DNA of 64,000 nucleotides from the NCBI GenBank assembly GCA_910577575.1, contig CAJTOG010000003.1:1-64000 (forward strand). The letters run 5' to 3'. This stretch comes from an uncultured Ruminococcus sp. Its GTDB lineage: Bacteria; Bacillota; Clostridia; Oscillospirales; Ruminococcaceae. Every line of letters starts with the position of its first letter. Position 1 is the stretch's first letter. The notes beneath the pieces are model-generated. The model was not told where the DNA came from, ran no database searches, and saw only the letters and a list, made by a program, of their open reading frames with translations. Positions 55,173 to 63,604 of this stretch are shown piece by piece. A program made the translations under genes and the position numbers.

Positions 55173-57788
55173 TTATTCAATCATCTTCGCCATATCCTTC
55201 AACAATTCACGGCATTCACTGTCAGTCAATTCATCTATATTATTCTTTTTCAGCATATTAAGTACCGATTCCCTGCCCACACTGTTAAAACTTATCTGTT
55301 CGTCAGATTTTTTAACAACAGGTTTTTCAGAATTATGAACCGATTCCATTTCATTCAGAAGTTCCCTTGCACGTTCTATAACTTTAGGAGGAAGTCCCGC
55401 AAGCTTTGCAACATCAATTCCATAGCTTTCATCAACTCCGCCACGTACAATCTTACGAAGAAATTTAATAGTATCGCCATGTCTGTTTACTGCTATACTG
55501 TAATTCTTTACTCCGTCAATTTCATTTTCAAGATTTATAAGCTCATGATAATGGGTTGCAAAAAGAGTCCTGCAACCAAGTTTTTTATTCATGCAGATAT
55601 ATTCAGCAACTGCCTGGGCAATACTCAACCCGTCAAATGTCGACGTACCCCTGCCGACTTCATCAAGAATTACGAGACTGTTTCTGGTCGCATTTTTTAA
55701 TATATCAGAAACTTCACTCATTTCAACCATGAACGTTGACTGACCTGCTGTCAAATCATCAGAAGCACCCACACGTGTAAAAATTCTATCGGCAATCGAA
55801 ATCTTTGCCAAATCAGCAGGCACGAAACAGCCAATCTGAGCCATTAACACTATCAATGCAGTTTGACGCATATAAGTTGATTTTCCTGACATATTGGGAC
55901 CTGTTATAACTGCCATTCTGTTCGCATTCGTGTCAATATATGTATCATTCGGAACAAATATCTCATCTTTAAGCATGAGTTCAACAACAGGATGACGTCC
56001 GTTTTCTATATTTATTATTCCGTCAATTGATATATCCGGTCTTACATACAGATTCCGCAGTGATGTTTCTGCAAATGCACAGAGTACATCAACGGCTGCA
56101 ACAGCTGAAGCTGTTTTCTGTACCTCGACAAGCTTACCGGCAATAAAATCACGCACTTCTGCAAAAATATCAGCTTCAAGTGAAAGTGCTTTATCCTTTG
56201 CACCAAGTATCGCATTTTCAGCATTTTTCAGTTCTTCAGTAATAAATCGTTCTGAATTTGCAAGCGTCTGCCTGCGTATCCAATTATCAGGAACCAAATC
56301 ATAATATGAACGGGTAACTTCAAGATAATAGCCGAAAACTTTATTGAATCCGATTTTAAGATTTTTAATTCCTGTAGCCTCTTTCTCACGCTGTTCAATG
56401 CCTTCGATAATTTCCCTGCCATGATTCATAATATGACGGAGATTGTCAAGGTCTTCGTTGAAACCATCCTTTATAATTCCTCCTTCTTTTACATTAATAG
56501 GAGGTTCGTCCATAATTGAATTTTCAACAAGCCTTACTATTTCACTCAAATCAGAAATATCATTGTTATACTTTGTAAGAAGTTTTGAAACAGAAAGCTT
56601 TTCAAGTTCTTTCTTTATCATGGGAAGCTGTACCGCTGTTGCTGAAAGTGCCTTCAAATCACGCGGAGTTGCAGATTTATACATAATTTTAGTCATAAGT
56701 CTTTCAAGGTCATATGAACGGTCAAGCAGACTTCCTATATCAGCAAGAATAACACTTTTTCTGTAAAGAGCCTCAACGGCATCAAGTCGTTCTATAATTT
56801 TCGCCGGATTTTTCAAAGGCTGTTCAATCCAGTTTTTAAGCATTCTTCTGCCCATAGACGTTCTTGCCGAATCAAGTACCCATAAAAGCGAACCTTTTTT
56901 CTCCTTGCTTCTCAGTGTTTCAGTAAGTTCAAGATTGCGTCTTGCATTCAAATCAAGACCCATAAAAGAGTCGCCATTAAGTAAATTAATTGAAGTAAAT
57001 CTTGAAACAGAGGTTTTCTGTGTATCACGGATATAGTCAAAAAGTCCGCATAAAGCAGAACACTCTGCACCAGATTCGGAAATACCCAGCTCCAGAACTG
57101 ATTTTACTCCGAAAACATCTTCAATATGACTTCTTTTTTCATTCACATCAAAACAGCTTTCTTCTCTGAGTGTTACAGTACAATTAAGACGGAGTTTTAT
57201 AAAATCAGTAATATTTTTAAGCGACAAAAAACTCTCAGAAAAAATAATTTCAGCAGGCTGACAGCGTGAAAGCTCATTAATCACTCCTGATTCAAAAGAA
57301 TTTCCATGAAAAATGCTCAAATCAGCTTCGCCTGTAGAAATATCAGCCGACGCTATACCGCATGATTTTTCTTCTTCATTGTAGAAAATACTGCATATAT
57401 AGTTGTTTTTTCCGTCATCAAGCATACTTGATTCCGTAACCGTTCCGGGAGTTACAACACGTATAACATCACGTACTACTATTCCTTTTGTTTCAGAAGG
57501 GTCAGTAAGCTGTTCACAAACTGCAACTTTATAGCCCATATCAATAAGCCTTTTTATATACATATCCGCCGCATGATAAGGAATACCGCACATCGGAGCA
57601 CGCTCTTCAAGCCCGCAGTCCCTGCCCGTAAGGGTAAGTTCTAGAGCCTTTGATATGACAATGGCATCATCAAAAAACATTTCATAAAAATCTCCCAAAC
57701 GGAAAAACAATATGCAGTCTTTATAATTATCCTTTATTTCAAAATACTGCTGCATCATCGGCGATATTTTACTTCTGTCGATTTTCAT
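55173..57788 (-). CDS. mutS: DNA mismatch repair protein MutS
   Basis: An 871-residue mismatch-recognition ATPase. The N-terminal mismatch-binding motif FFRLGDFYEMFFDDA is near residue 28 (Phe-x-Glu type). The ATPase end has Walker A TGPNMSGKSTYMRQTA near 615 and Walker B LVILDEVGRGTSTFDG near 690, followed by FATHYHEL. The connector and clamp domains have normal length. GGAG precedes the ATG. It follows ylbF by 22 bases and precedes mutL. Confidence 0.97.
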   Translation of the reverse strand: MKIDRSKISPMMQQYFEIKDNYKDCILFFRLGDFYEMFFDDAIVISKALELTLTGRDCGLEERAPMCGIPYHAADMYIKRLIDMGYKVAVCEQLTDPSETKGIVVRDVIRVVTPGTVTESSMLDDGKNNYICSIFYNEEEKSCGIASADISTGEADLSIFHGNSFESGVINELSRCQPAEIIFSESFLSLKNITDFIKLRLNCTVTLREESCFDVNEKRSHIEDVFGVKSVLELGISESGAECSALCGLFDYIRDTQKTSVSRFTSINLLNGDSFMGLDLNARRNLELTETLRSKEKKGSLLWVLDSARTSMGRRMLKNWIEQPLKNPAKIIERLDAVEALYRKSVILADIGSLLDRSYDLERLMTKIMYKSATPRDLKALSATAVQLPMIKKELEKLSVSKLLTKYNNDISDLSEIVRLVENSIMDEPPINVKEGGIIKDGFNEDLDNLRHIMNHGREIIEGIEQREKEATGIKNLKIGFNKVFGYYLEVTRSYYDLVPDNWIRRQTLANSERFITEELKNAENAILGAKDKALSLEADIFAEVRDFIAGKLVEVQKTASAVAAVDVLCAFAETSLRNLYVRPDISIDGIINIENGRHPVVELMLKDEIFVPNDTYIDTNANRMAVITGPNMSGKSTYMRQTALIVLMAQIGCFVPADLAKISIADRIFTRVGASDDLTAGQSTFMVEMSEVSDILKNATRNSLVILDEVGRGTSTFDGLSIAQAVAEYICMNKKLGCRTLFATHYHELINLENEIDGVKNYSIAVNRHGDTIKFLRKIVRGGVDESYGIDVAKLAGLPPKVIERARELLNEMESVHNSEKPVVKKSDEQISFNSVGRESVLNMLKKNNIDELTDSECRELLKDMAKMIE

Positions 57789-57810
57789 AAATTAAACTCC
57801 TAACTTATAA

Positions 57811-58215
57811 TCAACCGCATCCGCCACAGGTTGCACAGCTTCCTGAACATCCTGTTGACGGCTGACAGGTTTCAGGGTCTTCACCGTTTGCACACATCGT
57901 AATAATCTGATTCATATTATTGACAAGTGCTTCAAGCGAACCCTGTGCGGCAGAAAATATCATCATATTCTTATTGGACATAATTTGTTTATAATTGGAT
58001 TTTATACCCTCATCAAGTTCCTTGATTCGTTCAGTATCCTTATCATCCTTGGCAAGTTCCTCATTGAGCTGTAAACGCATATTTTCAAAACCGCTGATAA
58101 GTGCCTGAAGTACAGTATCATTGTCATTTGCCTGTTTTGCCAGCATATAGGCAGTATATCTGTCATCAGCCTGTAAAGCCTTGCCGAGTTCTCTTGTCAT
58201 TTCAATAATATCCAT
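57811..58215 (-). CDS. ylbF: YlbF/YmcA family regulator with Cys-rich tail
   Basis: A 134-residue alpha-helical protein of the YlbF (Com_YlbF) family. In Bacillus these act with partner proteins to promote mRNA processing by RNase Y. Residues 1-105 are three long helices (KALQADDRYTAYMLAKQANDND, YKQIMSNKNMMIFSAAQGSLEALVNN). The last 28 residues hold six cysteines, ending SGSCATCGGCG, a likely cluster or metal site. AAAGGAGAAA precedes the ATG. It sits upstream of mutS in a common Clostridial order; a dead lipoprotein gene lies between it and miaB. Confidence 0.87.
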   Translation of the reverse strand: MDIIEMTRELGKALQADDRYTAYMLAKQANDNDTVLQALISGFENMRLQLNEELAKDDKDTERIKELDEGIKSNYKQIMSNKNMMIFSAAQGSLEALVNNMNQIITMCANGEDPETCQPSTGCSGSCATCGGCG

Positions 58216-58249
58216 TTTAAATTTCTCCTTTGAATTAAATTATTTATTT

Positions 58250-58903
58250 TTAAGGTGTTACATCAATTGTTTCAGATATATCACCATTTTCATCAAGTAT
58301 AAGCTGCTCTCTTTTTACAAGATTTTAATTTCCCAGTTCATCATATTCAAAATAATCTACAAATACATCACCATTCCACTTATATACAGTATTTTCCGTA
58401 TCAACTGCACTTGATTTTGAATTTACAGAAAGAGTCTCATTTTTTATATCAGCCTGTACTCAATAATATAAATCATTAAGTTCATTCCAATTTTCAAACT
58501 TCTGAACTTCCAGACTATAATGATAATACTGAATAGAAATATCATCATAGCCATCAAAATTGAAATAATTTATGTGTATAAAACAAGCTGATTCAGTTCT
58601 GTATTGTATTCATAATTATGAAGTTTATTCAACAGCAATTCTTCTGTTTTTTCTATGCTTACCGCGTTTTCAGTAAATTATATTTTCTCTTCTGTAATTT
58701 CAGTTACAGATTCAGTCTGAATTTCATAAATATCTTCCTTGATTGCAGCTGCTGATTTTCTGTCCATAATTCTTTCATATTTTCGGAAGTTATCTCTGAT
58801 ATACTGTTTTCAATGAATTTATCACTGCAACCGGTTAGTAAAATACCCGAAAACAAAATGAATAAAAACTTTATTATATAATTTTGCCTCTTACTGCCCA
58901 GTT
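58250..58903 (-). pseudogene. Lipoprotein gene remnant with multiple stops and frameshifts
   Basis: The gap between miaB and ylbF holds a broken gene on the minus strand. A lipoprotein signal (FLFILFSGILLTGCSD) is intact near 58880-58820 but has no ATG, GTG or TTG start in its frame. It is followed by ENSISEITSENMKEL. A shift then leads to AIKEDIYEIQTES with in-frame stops, and a further shift to INYFNFDGYDDISIQYYHYSLEV, then VNSKSSAVDTENTVYKWNGDVFVDYFEYDELGN with two more stops, ending ILDENGDISETIDVTP. At least two frameshifts and four stops are needed. The pieces resemble a secreted protein with an extracellular immunoglobulin-like or hydrolase-related end; the family was not recognised. 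Confidence 0.75.
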
Positions 58904-60220
58904 CATAGCATCAGTAATTTCAACATCAACAAATTGTCCGATAAGCGAATTATCTCCCTCAAATTCAACAATAATAAATTCATTACTTTTACCTGAAACA
59001 TACCCCTTTTGCTTTTTGGAAACATCATCAACAAGCACACGCATTTTCTTACCAATAAAACGTCTGTAATTTTCAGATGATATTTCCCTCTGAATTTCAA
59101 GAAGCTTTCTCATACGACGACCTTTTACCTCATCAGAAACAAAGTCAGGCATTTCTGCTGCTTTAGTACCCGAACGCTTGGAGTAAATAAATGAATAGAT
59201 ATTATCATATTTCACATATTTTATTATATCAAGGGTAGCATTAAAATCCTCGTCTGATTCATTCGGAAATCCTACTATCAAATCAGTTGTAAGTGAAAAT
59301 TCAGGGTCTTTGCTTCTGATGTAATTTACTGTTTCAAGATATTTTTCAGCGGTATACCGTCTGTTCATACGGTTTAAGACATCACTGCTCCCGCTCTGTA
59401 AAGGAAGATGCAGATGCTTTGCGATTTTGTCACATTCAAAAATAGTATCAATAAGTTCCTTTGAAGCATCTTTAGGATGTGAGGACATAAAGCGAATTAT
59501 AAAATCCCCTTCAATTTTATTAAGTTCCCTTAAAAGTTTCGGAAATGCATTTACTTCACCGAAATCATTTCCATATGAATTTACATTTTGTCCCAATAAC
59601 ATGATTTCTTTATAACCGTTTTCAACAAGGCTTCTGACTTCAAAAATTATATCATCAGGATTCCGACTTCTTTCACGTCCCCTGACATATGGCACTATAC
59701 AATATGTACAGAAATTATTGCATCCAAACATTACAGGCACGCTTGCCTTGAATTTACTTTCTCTCACCTGTTGCGTTACTTCTGAAAAATCATCATATTC
59801 GGATATATCAACTCCGAATTTCTGACCATTAAGACAGTCAAAAAGCATCTTGGGAATACTGTTTATAGCAGAAGTTCCCACAACAAAATCAACTTGCGGA
59901 TATGATTTTTTAATCTTCTCCGCAATATGCTCCTGAGCAGTCATACAACCTGAAATACCGATAATAAGTGATGGTTTTATCTCCTTTAGTTTTTTCATAC
60001 TTCCGATAATTCCGAATACTCTGTCCTCTGCATTTTCACGCACAGCACAGGTATTAAGTATAATCAAATCAGCCTTTGTTTCGTCATCAGTAAAATTATA
60101 TCCGGTCTGCTGCAAAAGCCCTTTTATTTTTTCTCCGTCCGAAATATTAAGCTGACATCCGAAACTTCTTACATATGCCAACTTTGATTCACCGATAATA
60201 TTTCTTATTTTATCAAGCAT
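58874..60220 (-). CDS. miaB: tRNA-2-methylthio-N6-dimethylallyladenosine synthase MiaB
   Basis: A 448-residue radical SAM methylthiotransferase that adds the methylthio group at C2 of i6A37. The N-terminal UPF0004 domain has the three cluster cysteines in RSFGCQLN, LNTCAVRE and GISGCMTAQ. The radical SAM motif CNNFCTYC is near residue 167, followed by VPYVRGRERSR. A C-terminal TRAM domain (about 375-440) ends the protein. GAGGTG lies seven bases before ATG 60220, which overlaps the upstream gene stop; a longer start at 60244 has no site. Confidence 0.96.
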   Translation of the reverse strand: MLDKIRNIIGESKLAYVRSFGCQLNISDGEKIKGLLQQTGYNFTDDETKADLIILNTCAVRENAEDRVFGIIGSMKKLKEIKPSLIIGISGCMTAQEHIAEKIKKSYPQVDFVVGTSAINSIPKMLFDCLNGQKFGVDISEYDDFSEVTQQVRESKFKASVPVMFGCNNFCTYCIVPYVRGRERSRNPDDIIFEVRSLVENGYKEIMLLGQNVNSYGNDFGEVNAFPKLLRELNKIEGDFIIRFMSSHPKDASKELIDTIFECDKIAKHLHLPLQSGSSDVLNRMNRRYTAEKYLETVNYIRSKDPEFSLTTDLIVGFPNESDEDFNATLDIIKYVKYDNIYSFIYSKRSGTKAAEMPDFVSDEVKGRRMRKLLEIQREISSENYRRFIGKKMRVLVDDVSKKQKGYVSGKSNEFIIVEFEGDNSLIGQFVDVEITDAMNWAVRGKII

Positions 60221-60221
60221 A

Positions 60222-60569
60222 TCAATACACCTCTGAAAATTCATAAACTACTTTTATTTTACCAATAATATGAGAATTGAAATTATCAAGCTCATAAGCA
60301 GGAATCAATAACTCCTGATGATTTCTGTTTCCGACAGTATGAACTTCAAACTGACTGCAATATTCATCATCAACTTCAAATTCGGTAACATATCCCTTAC
60401 AGTCAGATTCTCTTTTTACATTCCATTTTTCTGCAATTTCACAGGCATACTCACAATTGAGAACCGGATAAAAAATTGGCTGTTCCTGAAGTCTTGACGG
60501 AAATTCTGTATAATTGCTTTTTTCAATAAGTTCAAGTTCTGATGTCCACACTTGTCTGTATAAAATCAT
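60222..60569 (-). CDS. Small conserved protein of the 'ADP-ribosylation/crystallin J1' annotation type
   Basis: A 115-residue soluble protein. The pattern RQVWTSELELIEKSNYTEFPSRLQEQPIFYPVLNCEYACEIAEKWNVK, then FEVDDEYCSQFEVHTVG and IGKIKVVYEF, matches a widespread small bacterial family that databases often label ADP-ribosylation/crystallin J1. The label rests on similarity and does not show an activity; the length is too small for a complete ADP-ribosylglycohydrolase. It has a good promoter and is cotranscribed with miaB, whose start overlaps its stop by eight... see the miaB start at 60220: stop and start are two bases apart. Function unknown. Confidence 0.7.
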   Translation of the reverse strand: MILYRQVWTSELELIEKSNYTEFPSRLQEQPIFYPVLNCEYACEIAEKWNVKRESDCKGYVTEFEVDDEYCSQFEVHTVGNRNHQELLIPAYELDNFNSHIIGKIKVVYEFSEVY

Positions 60570-60602
60570 AATATTACTTTCCTATTTTATGATAACTCTA
60601 TA

Positions 60603-60631
60603 ATTATAACATATTCTGAACATATATGCAA
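60603..60631 (-). promoter_or_regulatory. Promoter upstream of the small conserved gene and miaB
   Basis: TTGCAT (60631-60626), 17-base spacer and TATAAT (60608-60603) on the minus strand, 34 bases before the ATG. Confidence 0.82.
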
Positions 60632-60644
60632 GTGTTGATTCAAT

Positions 60645-60673
60645 GAAAAAAGGGACGTTTTTAAGCGTCCCTT
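60645..60673 (-). terminator. Intrinsic terminator after the GH26 mannanase gene
   Basis: The minus strand has AAGGGACG (60673-60666), a loop and CGTCCCTT (60657-60650), followed by TTTTT. It lies 7 bases past the stop codon. Confidence 0.88.
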
Positions 60674-60679
60674 AAAATC

Positions 60680-62755
60680 TTAATTATTTTTCATCAGAGA
60701 ATCAAAATAAGCTTTTTCAATCGGAAAATCAGTCTGCTTGATGAAACCGGCTTCAATTGCCTGAATGGCATTTGCATCTGCACCCGTTACTCCGTCGCCG
60801 TTGTCAACAACGTCGGCATTCACTGCACCCTGTTCGGAGAGAGCATATTCGTCTCCATTGCCAAGATGCTGGATTATGGCGGTTGCATCGGCAATTGTTA
60901 CCTTATCGTCACAGTTTGCATCACCCCAGAGAGTAACTTCAATACCGCCGCCACCGGAAGATGTTGTTTTATCCGGTTCAGATGTAGAAGGATTTGATGA
61001 ACCGCCTGAAGTATATAAGTCTTCCGGAAGGTCTTCAAGATTAATAGCATAATCACTTGTTAAAAGCTCCTTCATAGTTTCAGGATTGTTATAATCGTCA
61101 CCTGAAACAAAATTATCCTGACCATTGTCATACCATGTACAGAAGTAAAGCCAAGAAGCCTTTTCTGTCTTTATATTTGAAAGGCTTGGAATTGTACTGT
61201 TTTCCATGATTGCGGCCATTTTATTGTTTTTAACATAATCAACAAGAGACCAGTAAACATTGCTGTTACAGTCCTCATTAGGTCCGCTTGTAAGTCCGTC
61301 ATGACGGTTATATACAGTATCATATTTGTCAAAGCCTACAATGTCAACATAATCATCTCCCGCATACCAGCCTGCCGAATCATCAGACCATGCATAAAGG
61401 TTCTGCTCCCAGATAAGATTATGAAGACCATATATATCAGTAAGCTGTTCATAGAGATATTTCCAAAGAGCCTTATAATCCTCTGCACCATCCTGTGACC
61501 ACCAGAACCATGCTCCTTTACCGTCAAGACCTCCGTTGCCCTCCGCCTCATGGAACGGACGGAACAGAATAGGAATATTATTTTCCTGAAGAATGAGGAA
61601 TTGTTCAGCTAAATCCTCAATAGCAAGATTAAGATAATCGTTTTCCTTTGTACCCTTTTTTACAGCGTTTGCAATACTGTACTGTGAATTATTCTTGTAT
61701 GAACATTTAGACCAGTCAACAGCTTCACCGAGTTCATAATTTTCAAAATCAACCGGAAGATTAATATGCCAGCAAGCAGTTGCAATACCGTTCTTATTCT
61801 TTACCCAGTCAATAACACGTTCTGTTGTACCGTCATCCCAGCCATAAAGAGGATTATAATTCATAAAATCAAAGCCTCTGATAGCAGGATATGAACCGCA
61901 AAGGTCCTTAATAAAATCAAATTCCTGGTCATAGTAATCATACTTATAACTACGGTTCTGCTCATCATAAGTATATGTTCTCACATCATCAGAACAGTGC
62001 CAATAAAATTTGTTTCCGTCCTTATCAACTGCTTCACTGTCACGGTCAATTTCATATTCTTTTCCCTTGCCGTCAACACATTTGTCTGAACCTGCGTCAT
62101 AACGGATATCAGTCAAAACACTATGACCGCCGCCGTAAATCTCCTGCTGACCTGACAGAATACCCTTACCATAAACACTGTGAAGATAACTCATAAGTGC
62201 TTTTGTTTCAGCAGTTGCATCAGCATCACACGGAATATTTGTAGCCTGAGTAACATCAGGAAAAACAGCTTTTGAAACCGTCAATTTATCAATAGCAAGA
62301 TAACCATACTCATTTACAAATGCAATTTCATTCTCACCTTTTTTAAGGCGTAAAGTTCCGAAATCAATATCAGTCCATTTGTCATAGTATGGTACCTGTT
62401 TAGTGTATTTAACGCCATTGACAACAATAGTCTGCTGACGGGGAGTCTCCTTGTCAAGAATCTGAGCACCTTTTACAACAACCTGATACATATCATCTTC
62501 AGGAACAGTAACTTTAAAACTAAGTTTATCATTTGTGAGATAAGTAAAACCTTCACCGCTATATTCTCCGCCTATTGCAACTCCATAAATATCAGTCCAG
62601 AGTGTTGCCCCTTCCATATCTTCACCTTCAATAGTAAAAGGAAAAGAAGTTGTTTCAGTATCAGCAGCCATAACAGGTGCGATATACGGAACAGATGCGG
62701 CTGTCATTGCTGTCGCAGAGAGAGCAGCAAAACATTTTTTAAATAAATTGTTCAT
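60680..62755 (-). CDS. Secreted GH26 beta-mannanase with CBM35-type module and dockerin
   Basis: A 691-residue exported enzyme that cleaves beta-1,4-mannan. Residues 1-30 are a signal peptide (SATAMTAASVPYIAPVMAA). About 38-165 form a CBM35-type carbohydrate module (FTIEGEDMEGATLW...YQVVVKGAQ). About 178-570 form the GH26 domain: GILSGQQE opens it, the acid/base Glu 403 sits in FRPFHEAEG, and AIMENSTIPSL near 530 supplies the nucleophile Glu. A short Ser/Thr linker ends in a dockerin (about 615-680) with loops GDANCDDKVTIADA and GDGVTGADA. AGGAGG precedes the ATG. It ends 35 bases before the next promoter and has a long leader of about 375 bases. Confidence 0.94.
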   Translation of the reverse strand: MNNLFKKCFAALSATAMTAASVPYIAPVMAADTETTSFPFTIEGEDMEGATLWTDIYGVAIGGEYSGEGFTYLTNDKLSFKVTVPEDDMYQVVVKGAQILDKETPRQQTIVVNGVKYTKQVPYYDKWTDIDFGTLRLKKGENEIAFVNEYGYLAIDKLTVSKAVFPDVTQATNIPCDADATAETKALMSYLHSVYGKGILSGQQEIYGGGHSVLTDIRYDAGSDKCVDGKGKEYEIDRDSEAVDKDGNKFYWHCSDDVRTYTYDEQNRSYKYDYYDQEFDFIKDLCGSYPAIRGFDFMNYNPLYGWDDGTTERVIDWVKNKNGIATACWHINLPVDFENYELGEAVDWSKCSYKNNSQYSIANAVKKGTKENDYLNLAIEDLAEQFLILQENNIPILFRPFHEAEGNGGLDGKGAWFWWSQDGAEDYKALWKYLYEQLTDIYGLHNLIWEQNLYAWSDDSAGWYAGDDYVDIVGFDKYDTVYNRHDGLTSGPNEDCNSNVYWSLVDYVKNNKMAAIMENSTIPSLSNIKTEKASWLYFCTWYDNGQDNFVSGDDYNNPETMKELLTSDYAINLEDLPEDLYTSGGSSNPSTSEPDKTTSSGGGGIEVTLWGDANCDDKVTIADATAIIQHLGNGDEYALSEQGAVNADVVDNGDGVTGADANAIQAIEAGFIKQTDFPIEKAYFDSLMKNN

Positions 62756-63136
62756 TTTAATAATCCTCCTTTTGAATTTTGATATAATTACCTATCAGAA
62801 ATAAAAAATTATCGTTTCTGACTTTTTAAATCTTTTAAAAAATAAATATGAATACCAAAAATTCCATAATATGCTATAACAAATGATTTATAATATTTCA
62901 GTTTTATTGATTTGAATTTTCTTCTGTTTCCTGAATTATTTTGCGACGTTAAAAATATAACAGTCTAACCATTTTTAACCTGAGAAAATATGTTTTTCTG
63001 AAATCATATTCCCTTAAGTTTATATCTGCTTATATACATCATATCCTTATACCTTCAGTATATAAATACAATTAAACCAGATAGCAATTTTGAAAACTTC
63101 ATAAAGTACCTTTTAAAATTTAATTTCCATAATAAT

Positions 63137-63165
63137 ATTATATACCATATGATTAAACAATGCAA
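63137..63165 (-). promoter_or_regulatory. Promoter of the GH26 mannanase gene
   Basis: TTGCAT (63165-63160), 17-base spacer and TATAAT (63142-63137) on the minus strand. No closer promoter was found. Confidence 0.75.
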
Positions 63166-63237
63166 TGATTTTTATAAAAAAAAATAAATTTGTCTTAAAT
63201 TACAAATATATTATAATTTTTTTGTGAACTAAGTAAA

Positions 63238-63260
63238 AAAATCCCTGCAAAAAAGCAGGG
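63238..63260 (-). terminator. Intrinsic terminator after the 63273 gene
   Basis: The minus strand has TTCCCTGC, a short loop of Ts and GCAGGGA, then TTTTTTAC. It lies about 13 bases past the stop codon at 63273. Confidence 0.75.
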
Positions 63261-63272
63261 AATAAATCACAT

Positions 63273-63554
63273 TCAATTATTAAGTGCCTTATCAAGCCAT
63301 ACCTTAGCAATGTCAAGAGCTTCATAAAGTCCACATTCACGGTCAGTACGCTTTACAAAAGCTTTCATGGGGTCAGGTTCATTTGTATCCATCTGAATAA
63401 CTCTTACCTTTGAAGTCATTTTATTTCCGTCAATATCTTTTACTGCGAGTATCTGAATCCAGATTACATAGGGGTCGGACATATAGCCATAATAAAGCTG
63501 ATTTCCGTTTCTTACGAGCGGATAACCCCTGTATGTCTTAAACTTTTCGTTCAT
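63273..63554 (-). CDS. Conserved hypothetical protein (93 residues)
   Basis: A small basic-acidic soluble protein beginning MNEKFKTYRGYPLVRNGNQLYYGYMSDPYVIWIQIL, then KMTSKVRVIQMDTN and the C-terminal LYEALDIAKVWLDKAL. The same arrangement is seen in a family common in Ruminococcaceae and Lachnospiraceae for which no function is known. The start is ATG 63554, with AGGAGG ten bases upstream; an earlier frame start at 63596 has no ribosome site. It follows the partial gene at the window edge and may be cotranscribed with it. Confidence 0.75.
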   Translation of the reverse strand: MNEKFKTYRGYPLVRNGNQLYYGYMSDPYVIWIQILAVKDIDGNKMTSKVRVIQMDTNEPDPMKAFVKRTDRECGLYEALDIAKVWLDKALNN

Positions 63555-63604
63555 AATATATAATCCTCCTTTGACAACAGATTGTACAAATGTCATCTGC
63601 TTAA

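Larger units (their letters stand above)
62756..63272. other. Long intergenic leader region of the mannanase gene
   Basis: These 517 bases hold the mannanase promoter at 63137-63165 and a leader of about 375 bases, AT-rich and without a convincing frame on either strand. One short hairpin (TCAGAAA/TTTCTGA) lies near 62794-62820. No known riboswitch was recognised. Near 63241-63273 is the terminator region of the next gene. Confidence 0.5.
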
